Source: Gibbula magus
Lineage: Eukaryota > Mollusca > Gastropoda > Trochida > Trochidae
Assembly: GCA_936450465.1 (NCBI GenBank)
Contig: OW388294.1
Location: 69,970,075-70,034,074 of the forward strand
Direction: 5' to 3'
Length of the DNA: 64,000 nt
The first letter of the stretch is position 1. Every line of letters begins with the position of its first letter. Made by a program: the position numbers and the translations under genes. The notes under the pieces were generated by a model, which was not told the DNA's origin, ran no database searches, and saw nothing but the letters and a program-made list of their open reading frames with translations. Shown piece after piece: positions 26,301 through 38,300 of this stretch.

Positions 26301-29300
26301 TGGGCCTGTTATGCGCGCTGGTGTGGCGATAGAGGGCTTCTCGATCCCTTTTCTACAGATCTAGTCGCTGTTTTGGAGTTCCTCCAGTCCAGGTTAGATG
26401 CTGGTTTAGCCGCATCGACCGTCAGGGGATACTCTACGGCTATTTCTGCTTTCCACATACCGGTGGACGGTGCTCTTTTGGGATCGCATCCACTGGTACA
26501 GCGTTTCTTAGCAGGTGTGGACAGGATACGTCCGGTTCTCCGGCGTATCAGCCCCACTTGGGACCTTTCAATTGTTTTGGATTGGCTCTCAGGTCCGGGG
26601 TTCAAAGATTTGAACGCACTGTCATTGCAGCTTTTGACGTGGAAGACCGCTTTTTTGGTGGCATTGGCGTCGGGCAGGCGGGTAGGCGATATCCATGCGA
26701 TGTCTGCTGATCCCGAACTGACTGTCTTTCACAAAGACAGAGTCAGTATCAGGCTGCCCGACAGCTATCGTCCCAAGGTCGACCATTCGTTCCATGTGAC
26801 GGCTCCTATCGAACTGCCGACTCTTATGCAGCCGGCCTCTTCGGGGTCTATGGGGAACCATGCTCACATTTTGGATGTGCGCAGGGTTCTCAAGGTCTAT
26901 ATCAAGCGCACCAGGGCTATCCGTAAGGACCAGCAACTTTCTGCTGTTACGGAGGCACCAAGCCTGGTTTGCCGGCATCTAAGCAGTCAATATCCAGGTG
27001 GATAGTGTCTGCGATTGTCATGGGCTACGTTCACAAGGGCTTAGAAGCCCCAGGTCAGTTGAAAGCTCACTCGGTTAGAGCGGTTGCGACGTCTAAGGCG
27101 TTCGCGGCGGCTCTGCCCATCGAAGAGATCTGCTCCGCCGCTATCTGGAGCCGGCCGAGCACGTTCATTCGACACTACCAACTAGATAGGCACTCTAGGG
27201 AGCGCGCTCGGTTTGGTCAGTCGGTTCTCTCAGGTGGGCAGAGTTGAAACTCTCTAGCTGATTGAGCTTTCGAGTTATTGTTCAGTTTGGTTCAGTTCAG
27301 TTTTCTAAGAAGACTAATAAACTAACCTAGTTGTTCATCCTAACCAGTTGCACTGTTTGACGGGCATTTTTATCCCCCGCAGCAGGTGTCCCGGTGGCAC
27401 TGCCTAGCGGGTAAATACCTACTCCTATTGATCCCCAATAGTCTTTTGAAAAAAAGAGGGGGGGGGGGGGGTATTTGGCCTACATAACGGTAATCAGGCG
27501 GATTAAGCCGATTGGTTAGTCCCCAAGGGATCACCCATCCTCAGCCCTCGGCGCGGGAGGTCACGTGATCTGGTAAGTGTGACACCTTTATTGGATTGAG
27601 TAGAGCACTTTTAAGGGATATTTAGTGTACAGACAGAATCCACATCCTAAGTCTTCTTTGGGAGTCTGCCTTATGCTATATGTACCCCAAGGAGGATCCC
27701 TTCTGAAAAAGAATCGAACCAACCTGCAGAGGTTGCAGATTCTTTGAAGGGATCCTCCTTGGGGTACGGCCACCCACCTCCCCTTATTCTGTCTGACTTG
27801 GTTAGATTGATAAGTGGCGAGATTAGAGTTACATCCCTTGGTTTGCACTGGGATGGGGCTCTACACAGGGTGGTCACACGTTCGGAAAACACTTATTTTG
27901 TGTTTTTTGAACTTATTTTTACTGTTATTTTTAAAAATTAAGTTACAACCTGTCATCAAGTTAAAAATTAGGATTTTTATGCTATATGTACCCCAAGGAG
28001 GATCCCTTCAAAGAATCTGCAACCTCTGCAGGTTGGTTCGAATTTATTGATGCGACTTCTCGCCGCTAATGGCTGCAATACTGCCGAAGCGGCGTTAAAC
28101 AGTAACTCACTCACTCACTCACTTGATGCGACTTCAGGATAATTTGAGTTAAATGGTTTTAATTGCGGTTGCAGGTTTAGAAAAGAATCATTTACTGAGG
28201 AGGATACTCTGATATTTTATTGAAAATTTAAAATGTAGATACTTTTTCAAACAGTTACCTTAGGATAGAGGTCAGCAAGAGCCAATAAAATAGGTTGAAT
28301 AATTCCATACAGTATAACAACTACTGAAGTGTAGTTACTTAAAATTAAGAAATAGAAGACGAAGTGGTGTGCTTTATCGTTGAATAAAACATAGCAGGGA
28401 GCATAAAACACGAAGGGCGCAGCCCTGAGTGTTTTATGTTCTCTGCTTTGTTTTATTCTACGATAAAGCACAACAACGAGTTACTCGCTTTTATATAAAA
28501 AAAAACGTGGAGATATTTTGTTTGTAATAACTATTTTTTTGAAAATATTTATGTCTCCCGTCGTAGAAAACATTCGCTAACAATCAACGTGGCGTAACAT
28601 ATGACGTCATTTGCTAAGCGACGCTTTAACAGACGTCTGAAATCACAAGCATGTTTTATTGTCTCATAAAGCACGCTGTCGCTCCCATTGACCGCCTATG
28701 TTTGATTGCTGTGGGTATCTTATATTGTTCTATAAACAATGATCTAAATTCTAAACACAATATATGAAATATTGCCCAAGCAGTGTTAAATAATAACTCA
28801 CTCACTCACTAAATGCAAACATAATACACAAAAAATTCAGGTGAAGGCATTGTCAGGACAGAGAGTGATCCAGATTGCATGTGGGAGTCGAGACGCTCAG
28901 ACTCTCGCCCTCACTGACGAGGGTCTGGTGTACTCCTGGGGGGACGGAGACTTCGGGAAGCTGGGGCGGGGAGGAAGTGACGGGTGTAACTCCCCCCATG
29001 TGATTGACAGACTGACAGGACTGGGGGTGTGTCAGATCGAGTGTGGGGCACAGTTCTCTCTTGCTCTCACCAAGTCAGGACAAGTCTGGACGTGGTGAGT
29101 AGGGGCATTTTCCTTTCCCAGGAGTCAATCACTGGACGTCAATTGAATAAAATATTTTGCAGAAGCCTGCCTGGATAAGCTTTCTCTTAAATCTCTGTTC
29201 AAAATTATAGTGCTGTAGCATGATCATTATTAGAGCCATAAATTCAACTTTGTAAATTCAACTTTGTAATTCAACTTTGTAATTAATTTTTGTAAATTCA

Positions 29301-32300
29301 ACTTTGTAAATGCAACTTTGTAAGTCATTTTTGTAATTCAACTTCGTATATTCAACTTTGTAATTCATTTTTGTAAATTCAACTTTGTAATTCAACTTTG
29401 TAAATTCAACTTATGAAATTTAACCTTGTAATCATTTTGCAAAATTAAATAAACTTGTATTTGACGATAATAATGTAAACGTTAAAGATAAAGAGCATCA
29501 GTATTTATTCTAAACTGATGAACGGGAATATTAATGACATTTGTAGCTTCACTCATTCCAATTATCAGTCAGCAGATAAATATGTGCATACATCTTTTCC
29601 CAGGGGCAAGGGAGACTATTTTCGACTGGGCCACGGGACTGATGCACACGTCCGGAAGCCTCAACTGGTGGAAGGACTGAAGGGCAAGAAGGTCATCCAT
29701 GTTGCGGTCGGGGCGCTGCATTGCTTGGCAGTCACAGACACTGGGCAGGTGGGCACTTGTACACTAATTTCGTATTAATGGAAATATGATGGCATGAGTT
29801 TAAAATTTCTAAATATATTTTTGTATAATTTGAAATCTTCATATTTAATGATGCTTCTGGTTATGATAACTATAACCACTCTTCTTTTAATTTGACCGGC
29901 TCTCCATTGTGTGGACAATTATTTTATGAATTAAAATAATCAATGAGCTTTTACAGGCTAGTCGGCAATTTTTGAAATACTCTCTATTTAAAGTTTACCA
30001 GCATATTTATGGTTGACAATAAATTTATAGAAATAAATTTAAATAATACATAAATAAATTAATTATGGTACTCAACCTTTTCTAAAAAAAGATACCATGT
30101 AATGAGATATTAACGTTTGTTTTCTATGTAAGTGTACTGAAATAGGTTTCCTTGATTCCTTGGCCATGTTGCAGCGTGACCTGTTTTTGTTTCAGGTGTA
30201 CGCATGGGGAGATAATGATCACGGTCAGCAAGGAAACGGATCCACAACCGTCAACAGGAAGCCGGCGCTCGTCCACGGACTGGAGGGCTACAAGATCACA
30301 CGGGTCGCCTGTGGGTCCTCTCACAGTGTCGCCTGGGCTACCACTGACCTTTCTACGCCTACCACTCATGAACCCGTGCTCTTCTCGGCCTCGAAGGATG
30401 CTCTCGGGGCAACAATCCTAGGTGAGAAGATTACTGGATATATGGATGTACATAGTGCTGACCCGGAAATTGATAATTTTCTTATACTTGAATGACATAA
30501 GTAATTGGGAGCATTCAGTGAAAATATTTTGGTCTTGGCTGGGTATATATTTCAGGAGAAGTGAAGACAATTCTATGTTTGAGGTTGATAATTGATTGAA
30601 TTTTTCTTTTATTTATTTGGATGTCTTAGACTGGCTAGAACCCAAGGTGAATCACAATAGTATCAGATGGGTGGTGGATATCATTTGAAATTAAGATATT
30701 AGACTCTAGGTTCTATAAGGAACAAACATTTCAGATTCCTGAAATATTCATTTCTAAGCATGTACAATACTTTTATGATATTAAATATACAGACAGGTCT
30801 ATTGGAAGTTTTTTTTCCAGGAATTTATTCAAGTTTTTGTGACCTTAATGTATTATCAAATACCTTAATCATGTTATCCATCGTCTCTGCTCTCCCCTGC
30901 AGGTCTGTTTGAGACCCCGGGAGAGGAGGGGTCCCTGCCGGTGTTGGTGCCACAGCTACAGAACAAGAACAGTCGACCCTCGCTCTCCAAGATCATCCTC
31001 TCACTTGAGTCCGAGGCAGAGAAACAGAAGGCTCTGTCTCATGTGCTGACAGCTCTCCAGATCACATACGCCAGGTAGGATATTGTATATTACTGTGACA
31101 TGTTTAGGACATTGAACCAGAGAGCTCCTAGCAGTGGTGTTGAGAATGACAATGAAGCATACTGTAATCAATCATGTATACTGCTCATCTACCCCACATG
31201 CAGTGTATGAAATAGGCCCATCCAACAGCCCGGAACCTGGACCGGGCTGATAACTTTATGAAGTTTTTCTTTAATCATGTGTCTTCTGTTCTCTGCAGAG
31301 ATGCTATTGTTGGCTCCCTGGCCCAAGAGATCCAGATCCTGGCCGAGCCTAAGCAGCAGCCATGTGGTCCGGTCAGTGCCACGCCCAACACGACCCCGGA
31401 CACGAGCACCCTGGTCCCTCCCTCGGACAGCGTGGTGGACCACAGCGATATAGAGGTGTCTGTCTCAGATACCATGGGAGAGAGCTCTCATGTAAGTTCT
31501 ACCATACAAAGAAATATGTCACTTGGTTTGTAACATGTATTGAAATGTACCTCTTTCAACCTTGTTATGAATGCAATAAAAGAGGTACCATAAGGATGAA
31601 TATTAATACAAATAAGTACCTATCATTTTATGAAAGGAAAATCAAGTGTAAATACTAAATAGTTATGATATATCGCACTTTAAGGATGTAATTCATTAGT
31701 AATTTAATGTTATCTTTGTTTTTCCATCAAATCTTTATTTTCAACTCTGATATACTGAGATGTTTCTTTGTAAGGCAATGTTATCATAAAAATGGATGTT
31801 TATAGAGCACTGTATCCTTACACAAGGTGCATGTTCAAAGCATATATCATTAATATTTGTGTAAATAAGGCAACATTTGCTCTCAGCATCATTGCCAAAG
31901 TAAAGCTTTTGTTGTATGATAAAGTTGACAACATAATCATTTCTTACAGAGCCAGTTCTCAATGGAGTTGTCCCTATTCCGAAGCATGCACAGTCTTGCT
32001 GCCAAGGTGTCCCCTGCAACGAGTATCATAGCCGAAACATTCACCTCCCCGGATGAGGTCACACGTACAATGGAAACTATTCACACTGCCTACCCGCCAG
32101 GACTCGACGAGTTCACGGCTAAGATCTCGGCAGATGATTCCCGCATCCTGGTTGATCTCTTGAAACTGGCGGTGGCAGCGAGAGTCGGGGAGAAGGGACG
32201 CGAGACCCTGTCTGAAATACTCACTGCTCTCGGCAAGGCGTACCCTCAGGTAGGCAATGATCTTTTCTTCATCAGTCCATCGGGAGTCGTTTCTGGGGCC

Positions 32301-35300
32301 TAACTAAAAAACTATATTACTTTCAAATTTGGTATGGAAGTAACCTGTTAAGGGGGTTGGGCCAAATTAATTTGAAATTTAGCCAAAAACAGCCAAATTT
32401 TCCCTTATGTAAACAATGATCTTTTCTTGTTTAACTTACTTTTAATCATCTTACGCAGTATAGGGGCCTAGGTTATTGATTGAGACATATACTGCATTTC
32501 TCATATAAGGAAACGTGTTTTAAACATGTAAATCAGACAGTTGACCCTATCTTCATTCTGTGCGCCCCCTGCTGTTGTAGGTGGCAGAGATGGTGCTGGA
32601 GCTGTGTGTGACGGAGCTAGAGGACGTTTCCACGGATACAGAGTCGGGTCGTGCCACCGCTCAGCCTGTTGTTCAGGAATCTCCACACCCATACACCGAC
32701 GATACCTCACAGTCCGGGCACGTCAAGATACCAGGTATAACAGGGATCTATCCAGGGATTATTATGCCATTATGATTAGTATCAGAGTATATAATAAGTT
32801 GCCAGAATGTAACATGAAACATGGCATTAGCTAAAAAGTTTCAATAGACATGTCAAGTTACTAGGTATAAAGAGGAATTATCAAGGCTTATATTATCGTT
32901 AGTTGCTAGAATGTTTTGAAAAGCATTTCATGTCCTTAAAGTATATTATCATAGAGCGCTTGATAAATCTGTTAGCATATTTTGAAGCCTCTATATGATT
33001 CGTATATGAACAGTATTCAAGCGCTCTATGAACATCACTAACTACTTTGTGTTGAATTTACGTTCATTAAAAAGATCCTTGTAATTATTACAAATTCTTT
33101 AATTGAAACAGTTCTGTGCTCGTACCTTCTCTGTATGTGTATGATAATCATCAGAAAGTTTTCTTTCAAAAAATATTTTTATCATTCCCTAAAACTGAGA
33201 TGTTTGTTTGTCAGGTGCTGAAGCACTGCGTGTCGAGTTTGACCGCCGCTGTTCCACGGAGCGACGCCACGATCCTCTTACCATCATGGACGGATCCGGC
33301 AGGACTGTGGCCATTAGATCAGGTAGGGTCTGTTCATATCTGATGAGATGCCTTCTGTTACATTGTGTTTAGTAACAAGATTTATTTGTGAATAAAATTC
33401 ATGTCTGCTCATTCTTGAACAGTAAGAGATCAGTTCCTTTCCTGGGACTGTCGCAGAATATAAAGTAAATTGAGGATAAGGTGAAACGTACAATTGCTAG
33501 TTTATTCAACTTTGATACATTTACTGGACTTTGTCATGACGAAGAGCGTCCATCTTTTGATGATATTCTATTCCAATTTTATCACATAAAAGGTAGAGAA
33601 TGGTCAGACTGGTCGCAAGAACTGCGTATCCAAGGTGACGAGTTACGCTGGAAGTTCATGAGCGACGGATCGGTCAATGGCTGGGGCTGGTTGTTCACCG
33701 TGTATCCCATCATGCCCGCCGCGGCCCCGCTGGACATGCTGAGTGACCGCACCATCCTGTCTCGTCCTTCCATCGACCTGGTGACGTGTCTACTGGACTT
33801 CAAGCTAGAACTGACCATAGACAGAAATATCATTCCAAGACTCGCTGCAGCTCTGGCTGCTTGTGCACAGCTTAGTTCGTTGGGTGAGTGCATTATGTGA
33901 GGAACAACTTAGTGTGTTGGGTGAGTGCATTATGTGAGGAACAACTTAGTGTGTTGGGTGAGTGCATTATGTGTGGAACAACTTAGTGTGTTGGGTGAGT
34001 GCATTATGTGTGGAACAACTTAGTGTGTTGGGTGAGTGCATTATGTGTGGAACAACTTAGCTCGTTGGGTGAGTGCATTATGTGTGGAACAACTTAGTGT
34101 GTTGGGTGAGTGCATTATGTGAGGAACAACTTAGTGTGTTGGGTGAGTGCATTATGTGAGGAACAACTTAGTGTGTTGGGTGAGTGCATTATGTGTGGAA
34201 CAACTTAGCTCGTTGGGTGAGTGCATTATGTGTGGAACAACTTAGTGTGTTGGGTGAGTGCATTATGTGAGGAACAACTTAGTGTGTTGGGTGAGTGCAT
34301 TATGTGTGGAACAACTTAGTGTGTTGGGTGAGTGCATTATGTGTGGAACAACTTAGCTCGTTGGGTGAGTGCATTATGTGTGGAACAACTTAGCTCGTTG
34401 GGTGAGTGCATTATGTGTGGAACAACTTAGCTCGTTGGGTGAGTGCATTATGTGTGGAACAACTTAGCTCGTTGGGTGAGTGCATTATGTGTGGAACAAC
34501 TTAGCTCGTTGGGTGAGTGCATTATGTGTGGAACAACTTAGCTCGTTGGGTGAGTGCATTATGTGTGGAACAACTTAGCTCGTTGGGTGAGTGCATTATG
34601 TGTGGAACAACTTAGTTTGTTGGGTCAGTGCATCATGATGTATACACACAGCTTAGCTGGTTGGGTGAGTGGACTATGGTGTGTGACGTGTGCCGTAAAT
34701 TAAAGAGAGGGTTCTAGGGGATCATCCACTATTTTGTTTGGACATTACATAGAATGATAAATGCACTGTATTTTTTATAATTTTAAATTTTTTATATTGA
34801 TACAATTAATATCTACAATGTGACAAATAATTTATCCTCTGACTGATCAACAATTATTATGCCTTCGCAAGCCCTTCCCCACTCGTTGAAAGGCTTCACT
34901 TCTCATTGTTTTTTTTTATTTTGAAGGAAATTTTACTATTCTATTTCAAAATATCAATCTAAAGTCATCGAATATTACCCTCAATAACATGTTTCAAATG
35001 GATTGTGTTATAATTGTGTAGTATGTACAAAAATATCCCAGTAGAACTCTCCCTTTAAGTGTGTTTATCATGTAGGGTGATTTGTGCAAGCTGGGATCTT
35101 GATAACCAAATCTAAATAGGAGGTCAGATGCTGAAACTCCATACATTAATGTGAATCCTAGTATGCAAACTAATTTATAATATCATCATAAGTTTACATT
35201 ATTTTTTTCTGTGACATAATTTGGCCCAAAGGCAAAAGAAAAAATTAATTCCAATTCTTTGAAAACAGAAAGCATTTAATAGCCAACAGCATAAATATTT

Positions 35301-38300
35301 TAAGGCATTGTAAGATTTGTTTCAAAATTAAGTTTCAGAGCGAATACACATAATCCTGGGTCGATCTTGTCATGTTTTGATTCTGATACGTTCTCAAAGG
35401 ACTTCTGAATGTCCAGATCCAATCAATATGGTTGCAGTTTTTACCTAATCCTCTGTATATTTATTGAAAGAATCACAATAATTTTCCATTCGTAGGTGCC
35501 AACCAGCGAATGTGGGCTTTACAAAAGCTCAGGAAGCTAATGGCTGCCAACTTTGGTCCTTCCATCAACGTGAATGCCCTGCTGGCCAGTCCGACATCAG
35601 AGTCCCCAGAACAGGAGGTGCCCAGGCCGTACGCTATGGTAACGGTGCTTTATGTGATACGAGAATTCAATGTAGTTCATGTGATTCACTCATTTCATAA
35701 TTTCATTGTTACATTATATTGCTATTACGCCAGTGTTGTGTTAGGAGACATTAATCATTGAGTCAACTAACTGGTTCCTCTTGTGACCCACAATTATTTC
35801 TTGTTGCAGATTCGTATTAACAGGAAATTGGTCATGCCAAATTAAATTTATACCAAAAACTTTACAAAGCTATGTTACATGTTAATTTTTCTACAATCAC
35901 ATTTCACTGTTGGTATAACACGACCACAACTGTCAGATTTTCATGCATTTGATGATATGTGAAGAAGTATCTATTCTCCCTTCAGTCGCTGAGTGGCTCT
36001 GCGCTGGCCTCCCTGGTGAAGGGGCTGCCTGAAGCTCTGCAGAGACAGTACGAGTACGAGGACCCGATCGTCAGGAGCGGCAAACATCTCATGCACAGCC
36101 CTTTCTTCAAGGTACGTTTATATAGTACAGTGCTTCCACTCAGAGCTACAGGTTCAAGTCTCATCAATTCTACTCATCTTACCTGCCTTACACTCAGAGC
36201 TACAGGTACAAGTCTCATCAATTCTACTCATCTTACCTGCCTTACACTCAGAGCTACAGGTACAAGTCTCATCAATTCTACTCATCTTACCTGCCTTACA
36301 CTCAGAGCTACAGGTACAAGTCTCATCAATTCTACTCATCTTACCTGCCTTACACTCAGAGCTACAGGTACAAGTCTCATCAATTCTACTCATCTTACCT
36401 GCCTTACACTCAGAGCTACAGGTACAAGTCTCATCAATTCTACTCATCTTACCTGCCTTACACTCAGAGCTACAGGTACAAGTCTCATCAATTCTACTCA
36501 TCTTACCTGCCTTACACTCAGAGCTACAGGTACAAGTCTCATCAATTCTACTCATCTTACCTGCCTTACACTCAGAGCTACAGGTACAAGTCTCATCAAT
36601 TCTACTCATCTTACCTGCCTTACACTCAGAGCTACAGGTACAAGTCTCATCAATTCTACTCATCTTACCTGCCTTACACTCAGAGCTACAGGTACAAGTC
36701 TGATCAATTCTACTCATCTTACCTGCCTTACACTCAGAGCTACAGGTACAAGTCTCATCAATTCTACTCATCTTACCTGCCTTACCGTCAGAGCTACAGG
36801 TACAAGTCTGATCAATTCTAGTCATCTTACCTGCCTTACACTCAGAGCTACAGGTACAAGTCTGATCAATTCTACTCATCTTACCTGCCTTACACTCAGA
36901 GCTACAGGTACAAGTCTCATCAATTCTAGTCATCTTACCTGCCTTACACTCAGAGCTACAGGTACAAGTCTGATCAATTCTACTCATCTTACCTGCCTTA
37001 CACTCAGAGCTACAGGTACAAGTCTGATCAACTCTACTCATCTCACCTGCCTTACACTCAGAGCTACAGGTACAAGTCTGATCAATTCTAATCATCTTAC
37101 CTGCCTTACACTCAGAGCTACAGGTACAAGTCTGATCAATTCTACTCATCTTACCTGCCTTACACTCAGAGCTACAGGTACAAGTCTGATCAATTCTAAT
37201 CATCTTACCTGCCTTACACTCAGAGCTACAGGTACAAGTCTCATCATTTCTACTCATCTTACCTGCCTTACACTCAGAGCTACAGGTACAAGTCTGATCA
37301 ATTCTACTCATCTTACCTGCCTTACACTCAGAGCTACAGGTACAAGTCTGATCAACTCTACTCATCTCACCTGCCTTACACTCAGAGCTACAGGTACAAG
37401 TCTGATCAATTCTAATCATCTTACCTGCCTTACACTCAGAGCTACAGGTACAAGTCTGATCAATTCTACTCATCTTACCTGCCTTACACTCAGAGCTACA
37501 GGTACAAGTCTGATCAATTCTAATCATCTTACCTGCCTTACACTCAGAGCTACAGGTACAAGTCTCATCATTTCTACTCATCTTACCTGCCTTACACTCA
37601 GAGCTACAGGTACAAGTCTGATCAATTCTACTCATCTTACCTGCCTTACACTCAGAGCTACAGGTACAAGTCTGATCAATTCTACTCATCTTACCTGCCT
37701 TACACTCAGAGCTACAGGTACAAGTCTCATCAATTCTACTCATCTTACCTGCCTTACACTCAGAGCTACAGGTACAAGTCTCATCAATTCTACTCATCTT
37801 ACCTGCCTTACACTCAGAGCTACAGGTACAAGTCTCATCAATTCTACTCATCTTACCTGCCTTACACTCAGAGCTACAGGTACAAGTCTCATCAATTCTA
37901 CTCATCTTACCTGCCTTACACTCAGAGCTACAGGTACAAGTCTCATCAATTCTACTCATCTTACCTGCCTTACACTCAGAGCTACAGGTACAAGTCTCAT
38001 CAATTCTACTCATCTTACCTGCCTTACACTCAGAGCTACAGGTACAAGTCTCATCAATTCTACTCATCTTACCTGCCTTACACTCAGAGCTACAGGTACA
38101 AGTCTCATCAATTCTACTCATCTTACCTGCCTTACACTCAGAGCTACAGGTACAAGTCTCATCAATTCTACTCATCTTACCTGCCTTACCGTCAGAGCTA
38201 CAGGTACAAGTCTGATCAATTCTAGTCATCTTACCTGCCTTACACTCAGAGCTACAGGTACAAGTCTGATCAATTCTACTCATCTTACCTGCCTTACACT

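Larger units (their letters stand above)
21502..28041 (+). mobile_element. DIRS-type tyrosine recombinase retrotransposon, element B
   Basis: About 6.54 kb element in the RLD2 intron between exons 25 and 26, same orientation as HERC2, from a different family than element A. It has near-identical inverted terminal repeats (21514-21718 and 27804-28008), an internal complementary region (27671-27767), and gag-like, RT/RNase H and tyrosine recombinase genes in overlapping frames. Coding parts are much more GC-rich than the surrounding intron. A stop codon in the RT gene and a frameshift in the recombinase gene make it probably defective, though the matching terminal repeats suggest a young insertion. 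Confidence 0.93.
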
